Assembly: GCA_022560025.1 (NCBI GenBank)
Contig: JAFISE010000095.1
Coordinates: 62,001-126,000, forward strand
DNA length: 64,000 nt
Origin: Stagonosporopsis chrysanthemi
Lineage: Eukaryota > Ascomycota > Dothideomycetes > Pleosporales > Didymellaceae
Reading direction: 5' to 3'
Part shown: positions 1 to 10,851 of the stretch, piece after piece
Numbering within the stretch: position 1 is the first letter of the stretch
How the letters are laid out: the number at the start of each line of letters is the position of its first letter
Notes under the pieces: model-generated
The model's database searches: none
Told to the model about the DNA's origin: nothing
What the model saw: the letters and a program-made list of their open reading frames with translations, nothing else
Position numbers and translations under genes: made by a program

Positions 1-109
1 CATCCACCTTGTGGACCGTAGCTCAATTTCGTCTCTTTGATGTCAATCAAAATTATAACCACTCATGGGCGTCAAACCGACCAAGGTCGTCTCTCAAGGT
101 AGCATGGGC

Positions 110-1153
110 CTAGTACGGGCGGTAGCCAGAGCCACCGCGGCCACGGTATCCACCGCGGTAGCCACCGCCGCGAGGAGCGTAGCCACCGCCGCCACCGCCT
201 CCATAACCACCACGACCACCGTACGGGCCGCCTCGACCGCCATATCCCCCACGACCTCCTCTGGGACCGCCGCGGCCGCCTCTCGACATGCCCGGCAGGT
301 TCGTTCGCTTCGGCACGACCTACTAGCTATCAGCTCACACGGCTCTTCTCAACTATCACCTAACCATGACGTACCTTGAGGTTGCGGTCGCGAAACTGGC
401 TGTTGTCAAGGACTAGAGCCTCGTTGACCAGACTCGGTTCTGTGAACTCTACATACGCATACCTGCATACGCCCATTAGCGTTCCAATCTTTCTGCCAAA
501 CTCTTGCCAGGTCGTGAAAGATAGGATCAAGGGTAGTTGAAGTGTCAGAAGCGCACGACGTTAAGCAGCGCATCATGTGGCGCATACGGCCTTTGACGGC
601 GCATAAAATAAGTTGCTTTCAACCAGACGCGCAAAGAAAACCTCCTCTTGGTACTAACCCTTTGGGATGCCCTGTGAACTTGTCGAGCAGGATTGTGACG
701 CGGTTGATGCTGCCAACGCTCTGGAAATGTGCCTGGATCTCCTCTGGGCTTGCCCCGTAGTCGACGTTGCCAACGAAGACACTCCTCGAGTCGACGTCTT
801 CCTTGCTTTCGCGCATCTCGTGGCGTTCGTGATCGAGCGACTGCTGCATATCGCGCAGCTTCTGGGCTTCGTCCTCCATCTCCTGTACACGGCGTCGCAT
901 CGCTGAGATCTCCTCCTGGAGTGCCTTGTTAGTCGCGCTATTATCTACAAGATGGCCTTTGCTTCGGGGCTTTGCGCCGCGCGTCGACTCTACGTCGCCG
1001 AAGGTTTGTGCGATCTTATTGTGGGGGAACAGCGCGTCGTACCTCTTCGGTGGCATCATCTCCGCGGTGCTCGTCTTCTGCGGTATCGAGGCGCTCATCT
1101 TCTTCGCGCTTGAGCTCCTCCTCGCGCTTGATATCAGTCTCAACGTCAGCCAT
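110..1153 (-). CDS. pab2: PAB2/PABPN1-type nuclear poly(A)-binding protein, one RRM and an RGG tail
   Basis: Exons on the minus strand: 1153-1043, 924-659, 462-375 and 319-110, giving 224 aa. The N-terminus is acidic and charged, followed by a coiled-coil stretch (ALQEEISAMRRRVQEMEDEA). A single RRM follows, with RNP2 SVFVGNVDYG and RNP1 KGYAYVEF; the second intron falls inside RNP1 (after AAA GG). The C-terminus is a Gly/Arg-rich RGG/YGGRGG tail, as in PABPN1 and S. pombe Pab2, where it is arginine-methylated. Family role: binds poly(A) in the nucleus and acts in polyadenylation and exosome-linked RNA decay. The order acidic region, coiled coil, RRM, RGG is diagnostic. Introns are 118, 196 and 55 bp with GT..AG ends and a CTAAC branch site in the first. 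The start codon is the first ATG in frame with the acidic exon. Confidence 0.93.
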
Positions 1154-1923
1154 GGCGCAGAGCTTTTTCTGAACTGTATCCGAAATTAGGGCTGGTTGAA
1201 CGAAGCTTCGATGGGTATAGAGCGTACAAGGCTGTTAGTTTGTCCCGATTCCCGATAAACGTCTGCCGCACAGAGGCAGGATTGATGGTCTCAAAGGTTC
1301 ACTTGCTAGAGCTGGGGCGGTGACGCGACCGGAACAATGGAATGGGAGGAGAAGGAATGGCACCTAAAAGTGAATGGAGTGTAGTTTCGAGGGCGTGACA
1401 ATGCCGTTGGTCGGAGCTTCCAAGCATCGCGCTAAATCAATTGAACCGGGGTTTGCGCGATTATGGATTGCCTCACTCTGTGCCAGAATTAGGTTGCAAC
1501 CCAGCCTTGTTGCCTGCCCAATATGAATGTCGCAAATGAGTGTTCGTATGCATCAAGGTAAGCTTGAGTGAAAATTCGATGCAACGGCAGCGCAGTTTTG
1601 ATTTACGTGAGTGCGAATAAGTCGCAAAGTAGGTGTTTGAGCCCAACGCCGTCTATCTAGAGCTCAACCGAGCCATCATCATGTCCGCCAACCCATAACG
1701 CCAGTAGCCATGGATATATCGCTCAAAGTGGATGCGCGTCAGTGCCTCGTCAACGACGCAAACGTGACCAGCAAGCATGTCACTTCATCTCCGTCTCAAA
1801 ACCCCGTGGTCTCGTGTCGAGCTCTCCGAGCCTGTTAAATCCAGACCATTTCATTCCTTGAGGTCCTTGTGAGAACCTCTCTTTGGGTTCGCGCGAATGC
1901 ACTTGGCACAATGTCTGCCAGGA
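1154..1923. other. Intergenic region, PAB2 promoter side
   Basis: No ORF here resembles a known protein. The stretch separates the start of PAB2 from the 3' end of UBC9 and should hold the PAB2 promoter and 5' leader plus the UBC9 3' UTR. I see no repeat or transposon remnant. Confidence 0.6.
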
Positions 1924-2527
1924 CTAGGGCGCCGGGTTTTCCTTGACAACGGCGCGCACTTTCTTCTCGTACGCCGTTCGGTCTTTCTTGAAGAGGTTGA
2001 AAGCGTCTGCTTGCGCCGGTGATTCCGGATTTGGCTCGTCAAGCAATGACTGAATGCCTAGCAGAATCTCCTTGATTGTGATCGCGGGCTTCCAGCCTTC
2101 TTCTTCGTTAAGGATAGACAGGCAGACCGTACCAGAGGGGTACACGTTGGGGTGGAATAGCGGAGGTACAAACTTGCCTGCAGTATGTTAATATACGTAA
2201 AATAAGAAGTACTTTTACTTCACTGCAACCTAGCTCGAGGCGATCGAGGACGTACACTTCGGCGGCTTTGTGGGGTATTCTTCTGGAAAGGTGACTTCAA
2301 GCTTGAAAAGACCGCCTTCCCAGATGGTCTTCTCTTTGCCCGGGACACCGCAGTCCCACTTCTTGAGGTCCATCATGCCGTTCGCGCCGCGCATGGGTTT
2401 CGCGAAGAAGCCGAAAGGGTGATCGCGTCGCCATTGCTTCCTTATTTTGAAGTTAGCGCAGGCCGCAGGGCTCTCCGCCGAAGCATGCTTACCTCTCCTC
2501 GGAGAGGCGGTTCATACACAGAGACAT
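1924..2527 (-). CDS. ubc9: SUMO-conjugating enzyme E2 UBC9
   Basis: Exons 2527-2493, 2440-2256 and 2177-1924 join to 157 aa, the same length as yeast Ubc9. The N-terminal helix has the Ubc9 pattern MSLCMNRLSEERKQWRRDHP, followed by the basic SUMO-binding surface. The catalytic region HPNVYPSGTVCLSIL places the thioester cysteine at about residue 92. The C-terminal helices (SLLDEPNPESPAQADAFNLF) match the family. Role: accepts SUMO from the Aos1-Uba2 E1 and passes it to lysines in psi-K-x-E sites, mainly in the nucleus. The first exon is only 35 bp, so a single-exon ORF misses the start. The gene diverges from PEX19 across about 440 bp. Confidence 0.96.
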
Positions 2528-2967
2528 GGCGCGCTCGTGAGGCTATTGTTTAGGCGGTGAATGTATTCCTGGTTGGTTGCCGAAGTGCAGGCTCCGTCAC
2601 AGAAGCTGTGGTGGCTTAGAAGAACGCAAGGCGATGCACTTTATGGGGTGGCGAGTGTGGTGAAGGTAAGAGAAGCGGCGCAAAACGTTTGATGTGGAGG
2701 TGAGCTTGACTTGTCCAGCGCTTGAGCAACCAGATCGGCACAGGTCTGTACAACAATCTAGCCCGGTCGCCGGCAGGTAATTCTTGCCCCACTTCGCCGG
2801 CTGCAGTTACCAAAATAACGCGCCGAGGCTCGTTGTCCACGGCTATCAGCGCAGAGGACCGCCGCGTGAGTGACTTGCATTTGCATATACACTGCCTCCT
2901 ATTTGCGCACACTCGAGCCCCAGGTTCCTCAAATTCACCAACAACTTACACAATCACGCGCACAGCC
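2528..2967. promoter_or_regulatory. Divergent promoter region between UBC9 and PEX19
   Basis: The 440 bp between the two start codons must hold both promoters and 5' leaders. An in-frame ATG at 2722 could extend PEX19 upstream, but that extension (rich in R, S and T) does not look like the family N-terminus. No clear TATA box is seen. Confidence 0.5.
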
Positions 2968-4002
2968 ATGGCCGACGCGCCAGCGAAGCAAGAGAAGGAG
3001 CATGTGAAAGCTACCCCTCCACCAGCCGACATCGCGTCAGACCCCGAAGAAGATGACCTCTCAGATCTGGACGACGTACTAGACGAATTCGCAAATACGA
3101 AGCTCGACTCCAAAGCACCTGCGCCTGCTCCTAAAGCTGCACCGCCGCCCTCAGCACCATCTGCCTCAGGCCCTGGGAGACCGGAGGACGTCTCACCCGC
3201 CGAGCTGCTCCTTCAGGATGAAGATGAATTCGCAAAGAAGCTGCAAGAGGAGATGGAGCAGCTGCTTCAACAGGGCGACTTCCAGAAGCAGTTCGAGGAG
3301 ATTATGAAGGAGATGAACAGCGAGTTAGGCGGCGACCATCTCCCGGCACCAGCGGCCGCAGAAGCAGCCGCAACAGCGTCCGCGTCGCTGAAGGACAGTG
3401 CACCCTCGAAATCTGCAGAATCTTCTGGCAAGGCAGACAAGAACTTTCAGGACACGATCAGGAAGACTATGGAGCGCATGCAGGAGTCTGGCGACGCCGC
3501 ATCGTCGGCCGCTGCGTCGTCGGCCAACCAGGATGATATTCTTGCGCAAATGCTGAAGGAGATGGAAAGTGGCGGGTTCAGTGGCGAGGGTAGCGACGAA
3601 GACTTCAGTAAGATACTGATGGGCATGATGGAGCAGTTGACCAACAAGGAGATTCTGTATGAACCCATGAAAGAGCTCGACGACAAGTTCCCAGCATGGA
3701 TGGCGAAGAACAAGGAGAAAGTGCCAAAGGAAGATCTGAAGAGGTATGAAGAGCAGCAGGTGTTGGTAAAGGAGATCACATCACGATTTGAGAGGAAGGG
3801 GTACAGCGACGACAACGCAAAAGACAGGGAGTACATCGTTGAAAGGATGCAGAAGGTATGCAGACCATTTGGCAATTCGTATGTCTGTCACTAACAACAT
3901 CAGATGCAAGCTGCTGGCTCACCGCCACCCGATCTTGTCGGTGACATGAATTCCGCGCAAGAAGCTCTTGCAGGCATGGACGAAGGGTGTCCGACGCAAT
4001 AG
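2968..4002 (+). CDS. pex19: Peroxin PEX19, farnesylated peroxisomal membrane-protein chaperone
   Basis: Exons 2968-3855 and 3904-4002 give 328 aa. The N-terminal part is disordered and acidic, with DDLSDLDDVLDEF resembling the PEX3-binding helix. A long helical middle (AKKLQEEMEQLLQ, FEEIMKEMNSEL) and the conserved C-terminal helical domain (MMEQLTNKEILYEPMKEL, YEEQQVLVKEI) bind peroxisomal membrane proteins. The last four residues, CPTQ, form a CaaX box for farnesylation. That box lies in the 33-codon last exon behind a 48 bp intron, so the unspliced frame would lose it. Role: cytosolic chaperone and import receptor that delivers membrane proteins to PEX3. The start chosen is the ATG after CACAGCC giving MADAPAK; a longer upstream frame is rejected. 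The 3' end converges on the next gene at 164 bp. Confidence 0.95.
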
Positions 4003-4165
4003 TGTGTTGATTAGAGTACATCTGCCAACAGTGTGCGCGTGTTTTCCTGCCCAGCACCAGTCTCGATGCCAGAGTCTCCCGCCTGCTGTACCCCACCTGC
4101 TCACCTCTAATCGGCCAGCTTGCCTTGTGTCGATTTGAGCGCACTTCTTGCAGCTATACTCGCCA

Positions 4166-4781
4166 TCAACCGTCCGTCATGTCCATATCGTCGACGTCTC
4201 TATTGATGTCTTCATCACCCTGTGGATGTTGCATGTACGCAGTATCCATATCTGTCGCACATTCCATGAAGATCTCATCATAGACCTCGTCATCACTTCC
4301 AAAATGTTGCTGTGGTCCTGTCTCCCAATTTTGCTCGGATTCCAGCGACGCGATCAGCTGTTGTAACTCGTATTCCTCTCGTGCAAGCAGGTACTCGGCT
4401 TCAGTCATTTCCGGCTCGAAACTTGAGGCGGTACTTGGAAAATGCGGTAGCGTGGCGTCGCTCGGCACTTCATCATCCATCCCTTCCTCTTCAAGTGGAG
4501 CTTCTTGTGCCTTCTTGTTCTCCCATCGCTTGCGCTCTGACACGAAGTCCAATTGCTGAAGCTGCGTGGTGTTAACACCTGAACGGCACTATCTGGTACC
4601 ACACACGACATACCTGTTCACCTCGCGACTCCCACTTCTTGTCCTCTCGATTGTTCTGTACGCGCTTGAAGAACATGTCTCGCCGTCTCTTCATCGCCGC
4701 ATCGCGTGTCTGCATCAAAGGATTGGCCTTGTGGACGCGTTGCTGTTGAAATTTTTGACTCTCGCTCTGCTGTGACGCCAT
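4166..4781 (-). CDS. Unrecognised acidic fungal protein, 187 aa
   Basis: Exons 4781-4614 and 4561-4166 are joined by a 52 bp intron (GTATGT..GCAG), phase 0. I do not recognise the family. The N-terminal half is basic and helical (AAMKRRRDMFFKRVQNNRED, KKWESRGEQ), and after the intron it continues with LDFVSERKRWENKKAQ. The C-terminal half is very acidic, with MTEAEYLLAREEYELQQLIA and a run ending DVDDMDMTDG. There is no signal peptide or membrane helix. An upstream in-frame ATG near 4916 would add about 45 residues; I prefer MASQQSES at 4781 because the basic helix follows it directly. The basic-then-acidic layout suggests a nuclear or chromatin-associated protein, but this is only inference. 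It is convergent with PEX19. Confidence 0.7.
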
Positions 4782-7026
4782 GCTGAAGTCAAAGAGACAT
4801 GCGCCAGCATTGACGGAGCGCTCGCGGAGCGGTGATGATCGAATCGGCACGTGGGTGGCGTAGTGCTGATTTGACGACTGTGAATAGTACGTGCTTGTGA
4901 GCAGCATTGTGATCAAGCAAGGCTGTTAAAAATCCTGAGGGCGAAGGGATCAATAGTGGTGGGATGTTGTATCAGAGTTGTCAGGGTGTCGGAGGTTCGA
5001 GATGAAAGTGAGTGATGCAGTCGCGACTGGAAGTTGGCAGGCGCGTCCCGACGCGCTTTCTCACATCATTATCGATAACATCACGTGTCTAGACCCGACG
5101 CTGCCCACGTCTCCACCCTTCAACAGGTCCGTCGTATACAATCTCGTAGACCGCTAGGCTTTGAGACACGAACAAAAAGACGAGGGCAAGTCCGGGGATG
5201 GCAATTCCAGCCAAACAAAAGCTCCGAAACCCACAATGATCACCTCACCACTACGACTACTGCTTAGCAGCTTGACGGTCTTTCGGCACATTGCATCCAG
5301 CAATAGTAGACCCCCTTGTTACTTATCTGCTGCATTAGCTGCATAGGTCTGAGGTGCAGATGCCACGTATGGAAAGCTCCCATACCGCTCGACAATTCCA
5401 GGGCATCCAGGAACGAGCAGGGCCAATCTCCCTTCACGTAGTGCTTCCGCCTTGAGGGTGAGCATCTATGCGACCATGGACAACAACTATTCATGTACAA
5501 TGTCCGTGGGTGTCTTGTGACTCGTCATCTATATCCCTTCGTCTTCGAGTCATGGGCACATATACCCGCAAACATCCTCGAGAGCTGGAACACATACAGT
5601 AAGCATTCGGTAATGTGTACCGACATTTCCGCACCTCGAAGTCCGGTGTCCCAATCCAATTCGCTACACGAGTCACCTTGTGACTGACTGCTGTCCAATG
5701 AAGTAATTGTAGGCAAATGCTCAATGAAAAACGAACCCACAGCGACATGGGGACATGGTCACGTTCTCTTGCTTAGAACAGAAGGTCGGCCTTCCTGCCG
5801 GATGCACTTGCTGTGGGGAATCGATAGCTCAACGGAAGGAAAGGGACGTTTCATCAGTAAGGCAGAAGAAGCGCTCTGTTGCGCAACCAAGATCAAGGTA
5901 TCTCGCTCTTCAATACGCAATGGCTAACACGACCAACGGCAACTCAAAGTTGAGTTCGTGAATATGATAGTTGATGTCTCAGAGTCTTCAGAAGGGCACA
6001 ACGACGGCCTCAATAGAAAGGCGATGAATGACAAATGCACTTGCACTTGCACAAGTGCCAAGCACTCTCAAGATGCAGCAGTTAACTCTAGGCTTGGTAT
6101 GCGATTCACTTTCCCGCCAGGCTACCGCTGTACATTCGATGTTCGCATAGGATCGTCAACAGACGGGCGGACTTGCGGAGAGATGCTCATTGCAACCAGT
6201 CTAATACACAACGTCGAAGGCCACACATGAGCGACGAGAGAGATTGGCATGTTCAGCTGAGCGGGAATGGGGACGCCGGGTCGATGCAATACGCATTCCG
6301 TGAGTCTTCCTGCAGATACTGTCATCGCTGGAAAACTGATATATTTATGGGTAGACTCGAACACTTTTTCGATTGCGGCTATGTACATACACGAAGATTG
6401 ACATTGCTTCTCTAAGATCCGTCTTGAGAATTCAACTCCAGAGACGGCACAATCAACTTGGAGATTAGAACATCCAATGACAAGAGCGAGTTTCGCATAT
6501 TGGCTGCCGAAGATCATCCCATTACATCGACATGCACATTCCCGCCAAAGACCACATATACGGCATCTGCCATGTTGCAGGCCTGATTGGCATCCAATAT
6601 TAGCCACCGTGTAACCATGGCCTGAGCACTTCGCCGGCTATGATTTTAGCAGAATGGCTCCTGTGTAGCTACAGAAACGGGCTGTAGGCATTGTCGATGC
6701 TTTTTACGGCCTATCCTGTCCAGGAGGCAGTCGAGGTGTCTTGGAGGATCATTCTTGAGTCATAGGCGATAACGAAATCATTCACATTCAGTAATTGCCG
6801 AATATTGGGGCGTGTGCGCAACAGTGTCGGAGGTCTCCATCTGGGCGTCTTATGCAATGTTTCAGCCCACTTCCTCGGCAACATGAAAGCACGGTTGATA
6901 TGGGTTTATGGATTATTTGCGCATCGACTAGGCAAAAGCATTCGCAGTTGTATTGAAGGTCCATTCTTTATTATGCGAAGTGCTGATGCTTGTAGAAGGG
7001 GACAGTATCCGCTTGTACTTGGTGCT
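4782..7026. other. Gene-poor region, 2.2 kb
   Basis: All frames hold only short ORFs without recognisable domains, signal peptides or a splice pattern that joins them sensibly. The one clear structural item is a short perfect inverted repeat at 6043-6058. I see no transposase, reverse transcriptase or long repeat. Confidence 0.5.
6043..6058. repeat. Short perfect inverted repeat
   Basis: A 7 bp arm (GCACTTG), 2 bp centre and its exact reverse complement (CAAGTGC), directly preceded by another copy of the CACTTG unit. It could be a small hairpin or a dimeric regulator site, but it lies far from any called gene. Confidence 0.5.
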
Positions 7027-8593
7027 TCAAGGGCTGAACGCAGATCTGAACTGTTGCTGTTGTTTTGCTAAGTCCGGAGTGTGAAGAGTTTGCTGTTGGA
7101 AGCCATCGTCGCCCTGGTTCGCATGCTTTGATCCAATGCGCTGTGGGTAGTCGCTGCTGCTTGCAATACTGGACGCTCGGTGTAATTTCCTTGAGACTTT
7201 CCTTCCTGGCTGTTTCGCGCGCGAAGCGATCTCCTCCTGCCAATGCGTATGCTCGCGCTCTTCAAAGTATTTGGGACCCTTGTCGTGCAGTTCGATCTCC
7301 TCCCATTCTGAGTTAGGCTTCATCCTTTGGCCTAATTGAGCTGTGTTATGTTCGCAATCGTCCTCTGAGCCGGTCTTTCTGCGGACGCTTCCTCGAATAG
7401 CGGAAAAAGGTGTTGATGCGTACGACAAGGCTACCCTAAACTTTCGGCCCTTTGCTTGGATCAGTTTGGGTAAGCATAGCGTACATGCTACGACGAATAC
7501 GAGGGAAACCTCAAGTGTTGTCCATATTCCGATAAAAAGACCATTCCATGATACATCGGCCTCAGAGATTGGCCCAGAGATGTTCAGTGTAAACCAAATG
7601 CGCATAGCTGAGGCGATGCAAGCTCTGCGTGCGACATCAGCCATTAAACTCCTTACTGGCTTCCAAGCTACTTACATCAAACCAGTCGCAAACAATAGTG
7701 TTATGAACATCTTGCGTGCCAGTGGTACGTTGAGCTGCCACAGCGAGAAAGTTGGTAGGAACAAAATGACAATGTCGGATGCCATATTGAATGCGCCCTG
7801 ACTTAAGATGATATCATTCACATCGTAGCACTTGCCGCCAGGTACGGTTTTGTCCCAGATAAAGCGTCGCGGTTTACAGTAGAACATGGTCCAGAAGGTG
7901 AAAAACGTGTAGACAATGAATGTTGCCACGATCGTCGCCCACGCTCCGTACCACATGAACTTGTTGCCGCTGCGTGAAGGTGCGAATAGGCGGAGATACT
8001 GCATGAGGATAGCCATCTTCACTACGAAGCTGAGAGGGCAGTATATAACTTGAGCGGTGTTCGCCCACTGTCGCAGTTGTTAGCACATGAGGAAGACTTT
8101 GCAGCATATAACTCACGTAAAGCTGTTCGAATAGTTGGCCCATAGTGATCTGCCACTGATGCACACCTGCCCCCCACTTCACCATCTGGTATCCCATACC
8201 GACCTCTGCAATGATTAATGGCTATCCCCGAGTCAGTTTGACAGTTCTGTGAAGTACTCTACGATCTTACAAGAGCCAAGAATAAAAAGTCTATCGCGTA
8301 TCAGCACTTCCTCACATCAGACATGAGACCGCTTTGGACTTACAGTCTGCCGGCTCCAAGCACCGCATGATTGCAAGTCGCGTATAAACTCGCAAAATGA
8401 GGAAAAGTCCTGGAACCGCAATGCATATGATTGCAACTACCAAGAACCAGACTTGATCGGGTCCGTCCAGTGTCATTGTGGTGTCCGCTCCTTTGGGTAT
8501 CTGATCAGGCCCAAGAGCGGGTTGGGAAAGCAGGAACTGCCTCTGGTCCACGCCAGGTGGAAGCTGGACTCCTGATCCAACTAAATGCGACAT
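7027..8593 (-). CDS. SAT4/PTH11-like rhodopsin-domain integral membrane protein
   Basis: Exons 8593-8344, 8290-8271, 8221-8117, 8067-7676 and 7624-7027 give 454 aa. A short extracellular N-terminus leads into helix 1 (VWFLVVAIICIAVPGLFLIL). The hallmark loop and helix MAILMQYLRLFAP follows in exon 4, then paired helices around SQGAFNMASDIVILFLPTF and a late helix (GIWTTLEVSLVFVVACTL). The last 130 or so residues are a cytosolic, charged, Ser/Gln-rich tail. This fits the fungal SAT4/PTH11-like family (seven helices, GPCR-like fold); no N-terminal CFEM domain is present. Members are proposed surface sensors, mostly of unknown ligand. The 20 bp second exon was placed because it restores both frame and membrane helix (YFLFLAL). 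Its paralogue lies directly upstream on the same strand. Confidence 0.85.
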
Positions 8594-9391
8594 AACAACA
8601 GGTCAACACGAAAGAAGAAAAAAGCTGAGACTGGGGAGAGATCCACTGCAGACCATGAGCGGCACGACGCAGTTTTACTCGTCCTCCGGACCCAGCTCAG
8701 GTCAAAGTTTCCCCTGCTCAGCCATGCCTGCCTATTCTTCGGCATGGGAAGAGCTCACACTGAAACGCGACGTCCTCCTACACATGGCACAGAAGTGACG
8801 TGTGAAGCGGACTTCCTGCACGGCGCCCCTTTGTGGCAAGCGCAGTCCGTAGAGCAAGTACAGCACTTGCGGCGGAAGAACTTTACTCAGCATGTCGTTT
8901 GGCAACCATGGGCTATGTAAGTAGCTTCCGAAGTCCGGATGTGTCGTTGTGCGTGAGGCGGTGCAGACGAGCTCGGGGTTGTAGAGAGCGTGGGGGCCAA
9001 GTCCGGTACTTCGGAACCAGGCGTCGTGGGATTCTTGCTTACACTCTACCTGATAAAACTTTGCGCTGCTCTTCGCCTATCCTAAACCTGGGCCACGCTT
9101 GCTGTCGTTGTATCAGAACCTGGGACTCCTTCCGCGAGGATGCTATCGACCATCATGTAAGGCCAGGACAGTAGTGACGCGCTTCAACCGTAAACGGAGC
9201 TACTGACTGTAATGTTGATACATGAGACAAGGTGACTAGTATTTGCGAGCCTATGATGATGATAGCATCAAGAGAGTGGCTCAATTGTCAACAGACCGAA
9301 ATTCTTCAACGAGTCGCAGCACACCTGCGATGCAGCGTTCGCGGCGCATCGCAGACTGATGCGTGTGGAACAAGTGTATTAGAGTAGTATC
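8594..9391. other. Intergenic region between the two rhodopsin-domain genes
   Basis: About 0.8 kb without a supported ORF. It should hold the promoter of the downstream SAT4-like gene and the 3' UTR of the upstream one. No TATA-like element close to the start codon was convincing. Confidence 0.5.
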
Positions 9392-10851
9392 TTATAGCTC
9401 CCACTTTCTCTTCGGCTCGCTGTTAATATTCGTCTTCAGCCCTTGACCGCTCCGTGCTTCAGTGCTCAGAGGGTCAATACCAACGGAGTACTGCTCCTTG
9501 TAGCCCTCTTCTAGGTCATTCGTCAACTCACGCGTCGATGTCCCGCTGCTGCTCCCCAAACTCTGGTGTCCTCGGCTCTTCGTGTGTTCCAACTCGTACG
9601 CCAGACCGTGAGACTCGACTCGTGTTTCGACTACCTCGATTTCGTGGCTGACGAAGATAGCGGAGAGTGATTTTTGAAGGACGGGCCAGAAGATAGGCAT
9701 CGATGCACATGTAATGGCCAGGTCGATTTCAAGGCAGGACAGGACGATGCTGATTGGACTCCACCAGGTAAAATCCGGGTAGGGCGATAGACCCGCCTCG
9801 TGCTTTATGATGGTTTGCAATCGCCATACTGAAATCAAAACAACCCTGCTCACTGTAAGCAATTGTCACCTCGGACAAGCATCGACACGATCAGCGATCG
9901 CAGCACTTACACGGCTCCAAATGTAAACACACCAACCAGAGCTAGTATGTTTCTCCACTTTAAGTTCGGCGTGCGGAAGAGTACCAGAGGTGTCGCGAAA
10001 ACGGCCAGGTCGAAGAACATGTTCGTGGCGGTATGCGCCTGGAACATGGCAATAAAGCTGTAGCGATCGCTGAAACCAAAGCCATAGCACTTCGAATCGG
10101 CTGTGCGTGCCCAGTATGAACTAGGAGGGCTGCAAGAGAACCAGCCAACGATACTGAAGCCAAGCCCCCATAGAGTAACGACAACCAAGAGAGTCACGCA
10201 GACCCATTTCATGCGGCCGGCTTTGAAGATGCGGAGGTATTGGAGGAGTAGCGACATCTTGATGACTGTAGTCTCGGTGAGATAGATGTTGTTCTCGATG
10301 TAGAAGGTCTGTTTGAGTCAGTGATGTGCTATCTCATAATGATGGGAGCACATGCCTTGAGATAGATCGCGACCTTGTCCAGCCCAATGTAGAGCATATG
10401 TTGACCGAGTCCATGGCGGACAGCTGGGAGTGACCATTAGCCTGCGTCTTGCGAAGTGATGTGAGCTGGAACTTACAGATACAGACGGTAATCGTGGCTA
10501 TTGTATTGAGAATCTTTAGAGATGCATCAGTATACAACACATAACACAGAGCCAAGAAGGGTTGCATACCGCTGCTACAATCACTAAAGCATCATCCCAA
10601 CCGGGTTCCCGTAGAATCCGGAAGCGCACCCACAGTCGAAAGAAGACTGCGATCCAGGTCACGACCTGCCGCTTTAATCAGCGCCAGAGTCAAGAAAACG
10701 GGATTTCTGATCGTACCAAGAACGGGATGGTCGTTCCATAGATGGTTTCTGGTCGGTTCGAGAGAGGGAGAGGCTCGTTTGGATCTGGTGCCTTCCGCAC
10801 CATCTCCAAGAGGAATGTACTCCAGGTGTCTGACGCCGACGCCGAGGACAT
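9392..10851 (-). CDS. Second SAT4/PTH11-like rhodopsin-domain integral membrane protein
   Basis: Exons 10851-10717, 10665-10570, 10513-10477, 10423-10356, 10308-9911 and 9848-9392 give 396 aa. The N-terminus has the family phrase LSNRPETIYGTTIPFL, then VVTWIAVFFRLWVRFRIL with a following GWDDALVIVAA. Next come GLGQHMLYIGLDKVAIYLK, ENNIYLTETTVIKMSLLLQ and YLRIF, all typical of SAT4/PTH11-like proteins. Later helices include FFDLAVFATPLVLF and LEIDLAITCASMPIFWPVL; the C-terminus is a charged tail. The fourth intron (10309-10355) begins with GC, and the last uses an acceptor ending ACAGTGAG; both choices are forced by frame and conservation. Membrane protein of unknown ligand. It shares architecture with the downstream gene but differs clearly in sequence and intron number, so the duplication is not recent. 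Confidence 0.87.
10309..10355 (-). other. GC-AG intron in the SAT4-like gene
   Basis: A 47 bp intron starting GCATGT after CTCAAG and ending CAAACAG before ACCTTCTAC. Splicing it joins VAIYLK to TFYIENN in frame, matching the family; no GT donor nearby does so. Confidence 0.75.

Noticed and set aside
2722..2967. Upstream in-frame extension of PEX19
   Set aside because: The added 82 residues do not resemble PEX19 N-termini, and MADAPAK at 2968 fits the family.
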